Origin: CALEUX01 sp037439945
Lineage (GTDB): Bacteria > Bacteroidota > Bacteroidia > Bacteroidales > Marinilabiliaceae
Reading direction: 5' to 3'
Length of the DNA stretch: 23,361 nt
Assembly (NCBI GenBank): GCA_037439945.1
Contig: JBBIVA010000052.1
Span: 1-23,361 of the forward strand
Made by a program: the position numbers and the translations under genes. The stretch's first letter is position 1, and the number at the start of each line of letters is the position of its first letter. Shown piece by piece: positions 8,243 through 17,945 of the stretch. The notes beneath the pieces were generated by a model. That model was not told where the DNA came from. It worked only from the letters and a program-made list of their open reading frames with translations, and searched no databases.

Positions 8243-9886
8243 ATGAAAAAATCTGCCACTCTTCTATTTATACTATACTGTTTTTTGAACCAGGCATTTA
8301 CACAGGATTTAAATTCTTTATTTAAAAAACTAGACCAATCATTGGTAACCAGGCAAACTTTAATGGCTATAAGGGAGGAGCGTATAAATCACTTAAAGGA
8401 GTTACTAAAAAATGCCGATAATAATTATTCAAAATATTCATATAACCTTGACTTAATTAAAGAATATCAGCCATATACATCAGATTCAGCAATTCTATAC
8501 CTGGAGAAAAATCTGGAACTTGCCAAACAAATTGGAGAATTAAGGTTGATTAATGATACACAAATAATGATGGCATATTTACTTTCTTCAAATGGAATGT
8601 ATAAAGAAGCTACAGATATTCTTGATTCTATTAATCGTAAGACACTTGATAAAACGCTTATTATCAATTATTATCTTGCCTACGATCACGCCTACGGAGA
8701 AATGGCATTTTATTCCAGATCAAAGACCGCTGCAAGAGCCTATGACCATATGGCAAATTATTATAAGGATTCATTGGTGCGTACACTGGACCATAACTCA
8801 GAACAATATCTCAGTATACTTGAGACCCAACTTAGAGATTCAGGTAATATTCTTGAGGCCCTTAATATTAATACAAGACGACTGGAAAAAATATCGCCCG
8901 AAAATCAACTATACGGATTAATTGCCTTTCATCGTTCACTGAGTTACAAATTAAACGGAGAAGAAGGGCTACGAAAAAAATATCTGATATTATCAGCACT
9001 TTCAGATATTCGCCATGGTATTAAAGACAATGCTTCATTAACCCTTTTAGCTAATCAGCTTTATCATGAAGGTGATATTGACCGGGCATATGAATATATA
9101 CGATATGCCCTTGAAGATGCTAATTTATATAATGCCAAACTACGAAGCATACAGGTTTCCGAAGTGCAACCAATTATTGACAGGGCCTACCAGGTTCGTA
9201 GTGAAACACAGAAAAACAAACTTCGTTTTTACCTTATATTGGCAACAGTATTATCAGTTTTTTCCATTACAACCTTATGGATAATTTTACGACAAAAAAA
9301 GGTTTTGTCTTTAGCCCAAAATCACCTAAAGGATGCCAACAATAAACTTCAGAATTTAAATCAGGATTTAAATCAGGCCAACGACAAGTTAAAACTTTTA
9401 AATGAAACTCTTTCCGAATCCAACAGGGTTAAAGAGGAGTACATCGGCTTATACCTTAGCATATGTTCATCATATATTGATAAAATAGAAACATTAAAAA
9501 ATACTGTAAGCAAGGAAATAACAAAAGGCCAGGTGGCTCAGCTATTGGCATATACAAAATCAACAGCATTAATTGATAAAGAGGTTAAAGATTTTTATAA
9601 CAACTTTGATAATACTTTTTTACATCTTTACCCAAACTTTGTTGAAGAATTTAATGCATTGCTATTACCAGAAGAACGTATTGAATTAAAATTTGGCGAG
9701 CTACTAAACACTGAATTAAGAATTTTTGCATTAATACGCCTGGGTATAACCGATAGCTCAAAAATTGCCGGGTTACTAAGGTATTCGGTTAATACAATTT
9801 ATAACTACAGGGCAAAAATAAAGAATAAATCAGCTGTTCCCCGAAACGACCTTGAAGACTTCGTGGCCAAAATTGGAGGTGTATAA
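8243..9886 (+). CDS. Membrane-spanning PUL regulator (DUF6377-type) with LuxR-like HTH
   Basis: I recognise the layout of the Bacteroidota DUF6377-type regulators rather than a named protein. Residues 1-20 are a signal peptide; 21 to about 325 form a helical, TPR-like region predicted to be periplasmic; about 328-349 is a transmembrane helix; 354-398 is a coiled coil with repeated L-N-Q/D patterns; and 503-530 (TDSSKIAGLLRYSVNTIYNY) is a LuxR-like HTH in the cytoplasm. No His-kinase or receiver domain is present, so signalling must go across the membrane in one protein. It sits 559 bp upstream of susC on the same strand and most likely activates the PUL when a glycan fragment is bound. Ligand unknown. 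Confidence 0.8.
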   Translation: MKKSATLLFILYCFLNQAFTQDLNSLFKKLDQSLVTRQTLMAIREERINHLKELLKNADNNYSKYSYNLDLIKEYQPYTSDSAILYLEKNLELAKQIGELRLINDTQIMMAYLLSSNGMYKEATDILDSINRKTLDKTLIINYYLAYDHAYGEMAFYSRSKTAARAYDHMANYYKDSLVRTLDHNSEQYLSILETQLRDSGNILEALNINTRRLEKISPENQLYGLIAFHRSLSYKLNGEEGLRKKYLILSALSDIRHGIKDNASLTLLANQLYHEGDIDRAYEYIRYALEDANLYNAKLRSIQVSEVQPIIDRAYQVRSETQKNKLRFYLILATVLSVFSITTLWIILRQKKVLSLAQNHLKDANNKLQNLNQDLNQANDKLKLLNETLSESNRVKEEYIGLYLSICSSYIDKIETLKNTVSKEITKGQVAQLLAYTKSTALIDKEVKDFYNNFDNTFLHLYPNFVEEFNALLLPEERIELKFGELLNTELRIFALIRLGITDSSKIAGLLRYSVNTIYNYRAKIKNKSAVPRNDLEDFVAKIGGV

Positions 9887-10445
9887 TTTTGAATCATATA
9901 GCCAAACAAGTAAAATATTAATTTATAACTCTCTTCGGTTGAAGTTCAAGCCTTAATTATCAATATAAAGACAATTTACCCTGGCGAAAACACTTTTCCT
10001 GTTTTATGATTAAACCCCTGAATAATATCTGTTAAAAGCCGATATTTTTTAAGTTCCGGCAAATTTAACATTTAGTTATTTTTTAATAAAGTACATTTTT
10101 ACATCTCAAAAAACACCGATTTTGCTATTCTGGTTTCATTTTGAAACATCCACTTTTTTAATAGCATCGATTTTATTTTACTATCTGATTTTCAATGTAT
10201 ATCAAACTTTTTTGGCATTCAGAATTCCACTTTTTATCTATATGAAATTGTACTCCCCTTTCACTCTTCTTAATTTTGACTTTTGTTAACATTTGGTCAT
10301 TTTTTTTTAGAGATTATAAAAACATCCTTACCAAAAAACTAAAGTTCACAATTATGATGAAACGAGCATGATTCGCAAAATAAAAATACGGATGAAGATT
10401 CATCATGCGAGTTCCATCCGACCTTAATCAAAAAATTATAAACGG
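9887..10445 (+). promoter_or_regulatory. Long susC upstream region
   Basis: This 559-bp gene-free stretch between the regulator and susC must contain the PUL promoter. It is AT-rich with a T-run near 10300. I cannot fix the -7/-33 boxes. Its last 80 bp form the structured leader listed separately. Confidence 0.6.
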
Positions 10446-10448
10446 ATG
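10366..10448 (+). promoter_or_regulatory. Structured susC leader with competing stems and a 19-codon upstream ORF
   Basis: GCATGAT (10366-10372) can pair with ATCATGC (10402-10408), and CGGATG (10389-10394) with CATCCG (10415-10420). The arms interleave, so the stems are either mutually exclusive or a pseudoknot. ACGGATGAA is repeated at 10388-10396 and 10442-10450; the second copy contains the susC start codon (10446-10448), so CATCCG could instead pair with it and block initiation. A 19-codon ORF (10368-10427, MIRKIKIRMKIHH...) covers the stems. Function is inferred. Confidence 0.4.
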
Positions 10449-13427
10449 AAAAAAAAAATGTTTTCAGGTAATTATTTATGGGGAATAATTATTACATGCT
10501 TATTGTTAGGGGTATCCCTAACTGTTTCAGCCCAGGAAATCCAGGTTCGTGGTACAGTTTCAGATTCGTCAGGAGAACCATTGCCCGGCGCTTCAATTTT
10601 AATAAAAGGTACAGCATCAGGGGTTATTACCGATGTAAACGGTAAATACTCAATCATTGCAGCATCAACAAGCTCTCTTGTTTTTTCTTTTATTGGGATG
10701 GAGACTATTGAAATTCCCATAAATGGGCAGCAGGTTATTGACATAAACCTGCGTGAAGAAGTATCTGTTCTTGATGAACTAATTGTAATAGGTTATGGTT
10801 CGGTTCGAAAAAGGGATGTAACTACATCCATATCAACTGTTTCTACAAAAGAACTTGATCAGAAGCCCATAACAAATGTAGCCCAGGCAATTCAGGGACG
10901 TGCTGCAGGGGTTTCGGTAATAAAACCCAATGGTTCGCCCGATGCAGGAATGGTTATTAGAGTACGTGGTACAACTTCTTTGAATGGGAGCAACGATCCT
11001 TTATATGTTGTTGACGGAGTTCCCATGACTGACATTTCGTATCTCTCATCCAACGACATTGAGAGTCTGCAAATTTTAAAAGATGCTTCATCAGCAGCAA
11101 TTTATGGATCAAGGGCAGCAAATGGTGTTGTAATTATTACTACCAAGGGTGGCACCAGGGATAAGGCTGTTATTACATTCAACGGACACCTTGGAGTTAC
11201 CAATCTTGCTAATAAGATCAAACCACTTAATGTATCACAGTATCGAGAGTTGTTAAGTGATTTGGGATCAAACATAGCTTTACCATCAGAAATAACCGAC
11301 CAAACTGATTGGTATGAAGAAACATACCAAACAGCTGTAACTGAAAACTACCAATTATCAGTTTCTGATGGTAACGATAAAATGAAATATTACCTTTCAG
11401 GTGGCTATACCCGCGAAAATGGGATTATTAAAGTTGCCTTTTTTGAGCGTTACAATTTAAAAGCCAATATTAAAAACCAAATCCGGCCCTGGTTAAATAT
11501 AGGCGGTAATATTTCATATTCTGATTATTCGGGAAATGGTATTATTTCCGGACAGGGCTCAAACCGTGCAGGGGTAATTTTATCAGTAATTAATACACCT
11601 ACTTATGCTCCTGTTTGGAATGATGAAAACCCCGGTCAATATTATGCAAACTTTTACGGTGTTAATATTACCCATCCTGTTGAAAACATGTCCAGAAGTG
11701 AGGACAACAGAAATAATAACCATCGGTTGTTGGCAACGGGGGAAGCAGAAATTCAATTTTTTGAAAACTTAAAATTAAAATCAACTTTAACGCTTGATCG
11801 TGCCTATAATCATAACACATCATTTCTTGATCCTGTTAAAACATCCTGGGGACGTTCACAATACGGGCAGGGAAGCGATAACAGATCATTGGGAACAGTA
11901 ATGATATTTGATAATATTTTAACATACAACACCTCCTATAACAGTCATAACTTCCATATTATGGCTGGTAGTTCGGGTACAACATCAAAATGGTCGCAAA
12001 GCTATCAATCAGCATCGCATTACATTGATGGTAGTATAAAAACATTAAATGCTGCCAATAAAATATTACAGGGAAACGGAACTTTTGAAGCTGATTGGTC
12101 AATAATGTCATATATTGGAAGGATGGCCTACAACTACGATAGCAAATACCTGGTTACTATGAATATGCGTGCCGATGGCTCATCCAAACTTCATCCGGAT
12201 CACCGTTGGGGGTATTTTCCTTCAGTTTCAGCAGCCTGGAGGTTGTCTTCAGAATCGTTTCTTGAAAATGCAACATGGGTTAACGATTTGAAAATAAGGG
12301 GTAGTTGGGGACAAACCGGAAATCAATCGGGCCTTGGAGATTATTCCTATCTCGAAAGGTATAACATTACCCGTCAGAACTGGTGGGAAACCGGAAAAGA
12401 AAATGCAACCGTAACCCTTACACAATACAGTTTACGAAATACAGATTTAACCTGGGAAACCACAACCCAAACCAATATTGGAGTGGATTTAATTGCATTT
12501 AAAAACCGTATTACAATTGGGGCAGACTGGTATTATAAGAAAACAACTGATATGTTGGTGAATGTATCACTTCCTGTGGGGGCAGCAGCAGCCAATTCAA
12601 TTATCCGGAATGAAGGAGAAATGACCAATTCGGGATTTGAATTTATAGTAAACTCCCGAAACTTTACAGGGAAAAAATTTTCGTGGAGTACCGACTTTAA
12701 TATTTCATTTAATCGAAATAAATTAACCAGCCTGGAGCTTACCAAAATATACTATGGGGCGCGCACCAGTGATTTTCTGAATGAGTTTGTAGTTCGCAAT
12801 GAGCCAGGACAGCCTTTGAGTGGTTTTTACGGCTATATTAGCGATGGTGTTGATCCGGAAACCGGGGAGTTAATTTATAGAGATGTTAACAAAGATGGCA
12901 TTGTTTCAAGCTCCGACAGGACTTATATTGGTGATCCAAATCCCGATTTTACTTTTGGGTTAACCAACAATATTAACTACAAAGGATTTTCATTAAATAT
13001 TCTTTTGCAGGGAAGCGTTGGAAATGACATTTTTAATGCATCGCGTATAGAAACAGAGGGTATGTATGATGCTAAAAATCAGTCGGCCAAAGTATTAAAC
13101 CGCTGGAAAATTCCCGGCCAGATAACAAGTATCCCTAAAGCAGGATTTGATATGAAAACATCATCATATTTTGTAGAGGATGGAACTTACCTGAGAGTTA
13201 AGGATATTTCACTTGCTTACAACGTTAAAAGCCAACTGCTAACTAAATGGGGCATTACAAGGGTTCAGCCATATGTAACTGCCACTAATCTGATTACCTG
13301 GACAAACTATTCAGGTATGGACCCCGAAGTTAACCAGTATGGGAATAACGGTGCCATCCAGGGAATTGACTGGGGAACCTATCCGCAAACACGCTCTTTT
13401 GTGTTTGGTTTAAATGTTGAATTTTAA
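10446..13427 (+). CDS. SusC/RagA-family TonB-dependent outer-membrane transporter
   Basis: Outer-membrane beta-barrel that imports oligosaccharides with its SusD partner, energised through TonB. Residues 1-29 are a signal peptide ending VSA-Q. Residues 32-115 are a carboxypeptidase-regulatory-like domain (GTVSDSSGEPLPGASILIKG). LDELIVIGYG (109-118) is the TonB-box region, followed by a plug with VDGVPM, DASSAAIYGSRAANGVVIIT, then the barrel ending in RSFVFGLNVEF with a terminal Phe. At 993 residues it is of usual length. susD follows after 11 bp. Expression is probably set by the upstream regulator and possibly by the leader that can pair over its start codon. The glycan cannot be read from this protein alone. 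Confidence 0.95.
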   Translation: MKKKMFSGNYLWGIIITCLLLGVSLTVSAQEIQVRGTVSDSSGEPLPGASILIKGTASGVITDVNGKYSIIAASTSSLVFSFIGMETIEIPINGQQVIDINLREEVSVLDELIVIGYGSVRKRDVTTSISTVSTKELDQKPITNVAQAIQGRAAGVSVIKPNGSPDAGMVIRVRGTTSLNGSNDPLYVVDGVPMTDISYLSSNDIESLQILKDASSAAIYGSRAANGVVIITTKGGTRDKAVITFNGHLGVTNLANKIKPLNVSQYRELLSDLGSNIALPSEITDQTDWYEETYQTAVTENYQLSVSDGNDKMKYYLSGGYTRENGIIKVAFFERYNLKANIKNQIRPWLNIGGNISYSDYSGNGIISGQGSNRAGVILSVINTPTYAPVWNDENPGQYYANFYGVNITHPVENMSRSEDNRNNNHRLLATGEAEIQFFENLKLKSTLTLDRAYNHNTSFLDPVKTSWGRSQYGQGSDNRSLGTVMIFDNILTYNTSYNSHNFHIMAGSSGTTSKWSQSYQSASHYIDGSIKTLNAANKILQGNGTFEADWSIMSYIGRMAYNYDSKYLVTMNMRADGSSKLHPDHRWGYFPSVSAAWRLSSESFLENATWVNDLKIRGSWGQTGNQSGLGDYSYLERYNITRQNWWETGKENATVTLTQYSLRNTDLTWETTTQTNIGVDLIAFKNRITIGADWYYKKTTDMLVNVSLPVGAAAANSIIRNEGEMTNSGFEFIVNSRNFTGKKFSWSTDFNISFNRNKLTSLELTKIYYGARTSDFLNEFVVRNEPGQPLSGFYGYISDGVDPETGELIYRDVNKDGIVSSSDRTYIGDPNPDFTFGLTNNINYKGFSLNILLQGSVGNDIFNASRIETEGMYDAKNQSAKVLNRWKIPGQITSIPKAGFDMKTSSYFVEDGTYLRVKDISLAYNVKSQLLTKWGITRVQPYVTATNLITWTNYSGMDPEVNQYGNNGAIQGIDWGTYPQTRSFVFGLNVEF

Positions 13428-13438
13428 TTTATACTATT

Positions 13439-14959
13439 ATGAAGTTAAAATATATAGCCAAAAGTCTTGGGGTCTTATTAATAATGACAACAATATCCTG
13501 CTCATTGGATAAAGACCCCATATCTGAGTTTTCAGAAGTAATTCTGGGATCAAATGAAGGATCGGGCGATAGAATAAAGTTTAAAACCCGGGGTGAAATG
13601 CTTACCCAATATGAAAGCATGTACAATGCTTTTAAAAACCAGGAACATTGGTACCTTGATTACCTTTTAATTACCGAAGTTCGCTCAGACAACGCCTACG
13701 CCGGTACCACCGGAGCCGAAGTAGTTCCAGTGGAAAACAATTCCCTGGATGGAGGAAATAGTGTTATAACCAGGGACTGGAACAGTTACCTGTCTGATAT
13801 AGCAAGGGCCAACACAATTATAGATAATATTGACCTTGTTCCCGATGTTACTTTTGGAACCTCCGAGAGGGCTCAATGGAAAGCTGAAGCAAAAATATTC
13901 AGAGCTATGATAATGCTCAACATGGTCAGGTTCTGGGGAAATTTTCCTGTAATTAACAAGGAGGCAGGAGATATAACAGCAAGTAATATTACCGAGGTTT
14001 ACCCTCTATATTTTCCAAAACAAAACACTCCTGAGGAGGCTTATAAGCAAATTGTTTTAGACCTGACCACGGCGGTTCCTCATGCTCCGCCGGCCGGTGG
14101 CGACAAAACAAGGTTGTCGAAAGCAGTTGCACGTGCATTACTTGCAAAAGCCTTTGCCGAAAAACCCAATCGCGATTATACCAAGGTTATTGCATATTGT
14201 GACTCAGTAATTGCAGATGGTTTTACACTAGTTACCGATTATTCATTGTTATTCGGTATGAATGATGCGGGCACTGACGTAAAAGCCAGAAATACTTCTG
14301 AATCAATACTTGAAGCCCATTTCTTTACAGGTGGGGGCAACTGGGTAACCTGGATGTTCGGTCGTGATTTACTTAACTGGAACTCTCAATTTACATGGGC
14401 AAAATGGGTTACCCCTTCACGTGATCTGATACAGGCTTTTCAATCAGAAAAAGACAATATCCGTTTCAACCAATCAATAGTATTCTATCAGGCTGGTTGG
14501 AGTAATTATTACCCGGCAGACAATTATGCCTTCATGTACAAATGCCGTTCAGCCAACAGTAGCATAATAAGGCTTAGACTGGCCGATATACTTCTTTTAA
14601 AAGCTGAGGCCCTTTCATGGAAAGGCGGGGCAAACAACCTAAACACTGCCGCCGATATTGTTGATCAAATAAGACAAAGGGTCAACCTCCCGGTATTGCC
14701 ATCTTCGGTTAGGGCATCACAAGGACAAATGATTGATGCAGTTTTAAAAGAACGCCGCCTTGAACTTGCATTTGAAGGACAAAGATTATTTGACCTTATA
14801 AGAAACGGTAAATTACAGGAAGTTATGAATAGCCTTAATTCACGTGATAGCGGAAGGTTAAAACATTTAAGGCCCTATAGCGAGAATTCAGAACTTCTGC
14901 CCATACCGCAAACAGTTCTTGATGAAAACACCAATCTGGTTCAAAATCCGGGATACTAG
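13439..14959 (+). CDS. SusD/RagB-family glycan-binding lipoprotein
   Basis: Cell-surface lid of the SusC transporter; binds oligosaccharide with an alpha-helical TPR scaffold. Cys21 follows the lipobox (TISC), and SLDKD after it fits the lipoprotein export signal of Bacteroidota. The family C-terminal block is clear: RLRLADILLLKAEAL, VDQIRQRVNLP, LKERRLELAFEGQRLFDLIR and the closing LLPIPQTVLDENTNLVQNPGY. Length 506 residues is typical. It forms a transcriptional pair with susC and is followed by a strong hairpin before the GH30 gene. Confidence 0.95.
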   Translation: MKLKYIAKSLGVLLIMTTISCSLDKDPISEFSEVILGSNEGSGDRIKFKTRGEMLTQYESMYNAFKNQEHWYLDYLLITEVRSDNAYAGTTGAEVVPVENNSLDGGNSVITRDWNSYLSDIARANTIIDNIDLVPDVTFGTSERAQWKAEAKIFRAMIMLNMVRFWGNFPVINKEAGDITASNITEVYPLYFPKQNTPEEAYKQIVLDLTTAVPHAPPAGGDKTRLSKAVARALLAKAFAEKPNRDYTKVIAYCDSVIADGFTLVTDYSLLFGMNDAGTDVKARNTSESILEAHFFTGGGNWVTWMFGRDLLNWNSQFTWAKWVTPSRDLIQAFQSEKDNIRFNQSIVFYQAGWSNYYPADNYAFMYKCRSANSSIIRLRLADILLLKAEALSWKGGANNLNTAADIVDQIRQRVNLPVLPSSVRASQGQMIDAVLKERRLELAFEGQRLFDLIRNGKLQEVMNSLNSRDSGRLKHLRPYSENSELLPIPQTVLDENTNLVQNPGY

Positions 14960-14977
14960 TTCTACACAATTCCACCT

Positions 14978-15030
14978 AACTTCCATAACAGAAATTATAA
15001 ATCAGAATATTTCTGTTATGGAAGTTTTAA
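14978..15030 (+). terminator. 18-bp perfect hairpin between susD and GH30
   Basis: Arms 14978-14995 and 15009-15026 pair over 18 bp with a 13-nt loop, followed by a weak T tract (TTTTAA). It can act as a partial terminator or as an mRNA-stabilising 3' structure, giving more susCD than enzyme transcript. It is long and A/T-rich, and the poor U-run suggests attenuation rather than full stop. Confidence 0.65.
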
Positions 15031-15090
15031 AAAGCATTGACGTTTTACAAAAACCAGCTATTTTATAAAGGTTGACAAAAAATAAAGAAA

Positions 15091-16575
15091 ATGATTCACA
15101 AGTATTTATCAATTATAATAAGCCTTATTTTTATTTCATGCGGATCCTGCAACGACAATAACGATAAGAAAGAAACTGAAATACCGGGCGAAATTACAGG
15201 GGATGTAACAATTTATTTAACAACGGCTAACCGGGCATATAACTTTAAAAAGCTTGCCGTGAACTACAGCACAAAAACTAATATGTCTCCCAATACCATT
15301 ACTCTTGATGGGTCAACACAATATCAGGAGATGGATGGATTTGGAGCTGCTGTAACAGGTTCAACATGTTACAACCTCCTGAAAATGACCCAGGCTAACC
15401 GGACCAAATTCTTAACAGAAACTTTTTCGCATGAAAACGGAATGGGATACAGTTATATACGTATTTCAATAGGATGCTCAGATTTTTCATTAAGTGAATA
15501 TACCTGTTGTGATACTAAAGGAATTGAAAACTTCAGTCTTCAAAATGAAGAACTAAATTATGTAATTCCCATATTAAAGGAAATACTGGAAATTAATCCC
15601 ACAATTAAAATACTGGGATCTCCATGGACCAGCCCCCACTGGATGAAGGTTAACAATTTAACAGACCTCCAACCATACAACTCATGGACAGGCGGCCATT
15701 TAAACCCGGCATATTATAATGACTATGCCACTTATTTTGTGAAATGGATAAAAGCCTTTGCAAAATTTGGCATTCATATCACAGCAATAACACCACAAAA
15801 TGAACCCCTTAACCGTGGAAACTCAGCATCTTTGTTTATGGGTTGGAAAGAGCAACTAGATTTTGTTAAGGTACTTGGTCCAAAATTAGCTGAGGCCGGA
15901 TTAGGAACAAAGATTTATGTGTTCGATCACAATTACAACTATGATAATATGAGTGACCAGTTTAATTATCCTGTAAAAATTTATGAAGATGCTGTTGCCA
16001 GCCAATATATAACTGGTGCTGCATATCACAATTATGGGGGCAATAAAATGGAACTTGTCAATATTCGCAACCAGGCACCTGACAAGGAACTAATATTCAC
16101 TGAAACATCAATTGGTACCTGGAATGATGGCCAAAATTTAGCAACACGTTTGATGGATGACATGACCGAAGTGGCACTTGGCACTGTTAACAATTGGTGC
16201 AAAGCCGTAATTGTTTGGAACCTTATGCTCGATTCAAACAGGGGGCCCAACCGGCATGGAGGCTGTCAGACCTGCTATGGAGCCGTTGATATTAATGCCG
16301 GTAATTACACGACAATTACACGTAACTCACATTATTACATCATAGGGCACCTATCATCAGTTGTTAAACCCCTGGCCAAACGCATTAAGGCTAACGGGTA
16401 CAGTGAAAATGGTATTATTTATTCAGCTTTTAAAAATATCGATGGAAGCTACGCTCTTGTTCTTCAAAACGATACAAACGAAACTAAGTCTGTCACAATT
16501 AGTGACGGTGTTAATCACTTCTCATATCAGGTGCCGGCAAAGTCGGTAATTTCATACAGGTGGAATAAAAATTAA
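15091..16575 (+). CDS. Glycoside hydrolase family 30 lipoprotein (candidate endo-beta-1,6-glucanase)
   Basis: Retaining glycosidase that should cut polysaccharide at the cell surface. The lipobox Cys17 is in FISC. Family GH30 motifs: QEMDGFGAAVTGS near the start of the barrel, YIRISIGCSDFSLSEYTCCD, LGSPWTSPHWMKVN, acid/base Glu238 in TPQNEP, and nucleophile Glu338 in FTETSIGTW, 100 residues apart as expected. A small beta-sandwich ends the protein (KSVTISDG...SVISYRW). Length 494 residues. The order susC-susD-GH30-binding lipoprotein resembles the beta-1,6-glucan PUL of Bacteroides thetaiotaomicron, whose GH30 is an endo-beta-1,6-glucanase; that analogy is from memory and other GH30 activities (beta-glucosidase, xylanase-like) are not excluded. 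Confidence 0.88.
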   Translation: MIHKYLSIIISLIFISCGSCNDNNDKKETEIPGEITGDVTIYLTTANRAYNFKKLAVNYSTKTNMSPNTITLDGSTQYQEMDGFGAAVTGSTCYNLLKMTQANRTKFLTETFSHENGMGYSYIRISIGCSDFSLSEYTCCDTKGIENFSLQNEELNYVIPILKEILEINPTIKILGSPWTSPHWMKVNNLTDLQPYNSWTGGHLNPAYYNDYATYFVKWIKAFAKFGIHITAITPQNEPLNRGNSASLFMGWKEQLDFVKVLGPKLAEAGLGTKIYVFDHNYNYDNMSDQFNYPVKIYEDAVASQYITGAAYHNYGGNKMELVNIRNQAPDKELIFTETSIGTWNDGQNLATRLMDDMTEVALGTVNNWCKAVIVWNLMLDSNRGPNRHGGCQTCYGAVDINAGNYTTITRNSHYYIIGHLSSVVKPLAKRIKANGYSENGIIYSAFKNIDGSYALVLQNDTNETKSVTISDGVNHFSYQVPAKSVISYRWNKN

Positions 16576-16593
16576 CATAAAAATTTTAACAAT

Positions 16594-17916
16594 ATGACAC
16601 GATATTTCTTTTACCTTGGAATTTTTATCGGGCTAGTTGGTTTAACTGCCTGTGAAATTGAAAAAGAATCAGAAGGGCAGCCAATTTTAACCATAAACAG
16701 CGAAGTAAATGCTGCCCATTTTGGTGATAGTATATCATTCACAGCTATTGTTTCTGATGTTGAAGTGCCCCTATCAACACTAAAGGCCCAAATATTTTTT
16801 GGCGATGAAAAGGTATCGGAAACGGTAATCAGAACAAAAACTTACGGGCAATACAGTGGTAAAATATTTGTTCCATACTACCAAAATATTCCTAATGCCA
16901 CGGCCACAATTAAGTTTGTACTTCAAAACATTCGATTTGCAATTGAAGAAGAATCGTTTAATTTACCGCTTACCAGACCTGATTATCCCTATTTAACCCT
17001 TGTAACCGAAACAGGAAATTACAATATGCCCCGTACCGGTTTGTATCAATATGCTGCCACAAACGATTTTCCTCAAAAAGTGAAGGGTTATATAAAAACA
17101 CCGGTTATTACGGCTCAGGGCAATGAAGTCACTTTTGGATGGGTAAACGGTTCAATTAAGGAGGGGGCAATGACAACCATCCCATTTTCAAATGCAACTG
17201 CCGGAACATATTCTATAATGTTTAACACGCTAAATTATTCTGCATCACCTTTCATTACTTTAAAGTTTGCCGGTACCGAAATGAGTTTAATAAATGATGA
17301 CAACTATAAGGTTGAAATTAATTTAACTAAAAATCAGACTATTGAAGTAACTGGAATTGCAAATTTAAACGACTGGTGGATTGATGATGATTATATAAAA
17401 AATAATCAGGATGGGACCTTTACTTTTAAACCTGTTACCGGTAAATACAGGGTTACTGCAAATTTCAGACGTAACTATTTTATTTTTGAAGCCATGAGTG
17501 GCAGTAACCTTGCTACCCTTCAGCCTGATGGTTCAGGCGCTTTGTGGATTATTGGTACTGATATAGGGAAACCATCGCTAATGAATGAAGTAGGCTGGAA
17601 TCCCGATAATGCACTATGCATGGCACAATATGAGGCAAAAAAATATCAGGTTACAGTGGTTGCCGGAGAATCAATAAAATCAAACAGTATAAACTTTAAG
17701 TTTTTCCACCAGAAAGGATGGGGAGGTGAATATACTCATAATTCCCTTTCTACAACAAGTTCATTAATACTTGTTGGTAATGGGACCAATGGCCGCGATC
17801 CGGGTAACCTTGGAATTGTTTCAGGCCAAACCCTTACACCAGGTAAAAAATATGTTTTCAGGGTAGATATAACAGGTGGTAAAAACAATGCCATTCTATC
17901 TGTTACAGAGTTATAG
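16594..17916 (+). CDS. Surface-glycan-binding lipoprotein (SusE/F-like position, possibly DUF5125/DUF5121-type)
   Basis: Predicted outer-membrane lipoprotein that would hold polysaccharide near the GH30 enzyme. Cys20 in LTAC is followed by EIEKESEG, an acidic export signal. Residues of about 25-130 look like an Ig-like beta-sandwich (SISFTAIVSDVEVPLSTLKAQIFF). Later segments GTYSIMFNTLNY, GKYRVTANFRRNYFIFEA and NSINFKFFHQKGWGGEYTH are typical of SusE/F-like starch-binding modules, with exposed Trp and Tyr that could stack on sugars. It begins 18 bp after GH30 and ends the operon before a terminator. I did not recognise an exact named family; the DUF assignment is tentative and no enzyme motif is visible. 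Confidence 0.7.
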   Translation: MTRYFFYLGIFIGLVGLTACEIEKESEGQPILTINSEVNAAHFGDSISFTAIVSDVEVPLSTLKAQIFFGDEKVSETVIRTKTYGQYSGKIFVPYYQNIPNATATIKFVLQNIRFAIEEESFNLPLTRPDYPYLTLVTETGNYNMPRTGLYQYAATNDFPQKVKGYIKTPVITAQGNEVTFGWVNGSIKEGAMTTIPFSNATAGTYSIMFNTLNYSASPFITLKFAGTEMSLINDDNYKVEINLTKNQTIEVTGIANLNDWWIDDDYIKNNQDGTFTFKPVTGKYRVTANFRRNYFIFEAMSGSNLATLQPDGSGALWIIGTDIGKPSLMNEVGWNPDNALCMAQYEAKKYQVTVVAGESIKSNSINFKFFHQKGWGGEYTHNSLSTTSSLILVGNGTNGRDPGNLGIVSGQTLTPGKKYVFRVDITGGKNNAILSVTEL

Positions 17917-17945
17917 GAACCTTAAATTGATAAAGTAATTAAACC

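Noticed and set aside
8592..8921. 109-codon plus-strand ORF inside the regulator gene
   Set aside because: Overlaps the signal-peptide/TPR/TM/HTH protein in another frame and shows no domain of its own.
10285..10330. Bacteroidota-type promoter (TTTG / TAnnTTTG) before susC
   Set aside because: TAACATTTG is near the consensus but has one base too many, and similar words are frequent in this AT-rich region.
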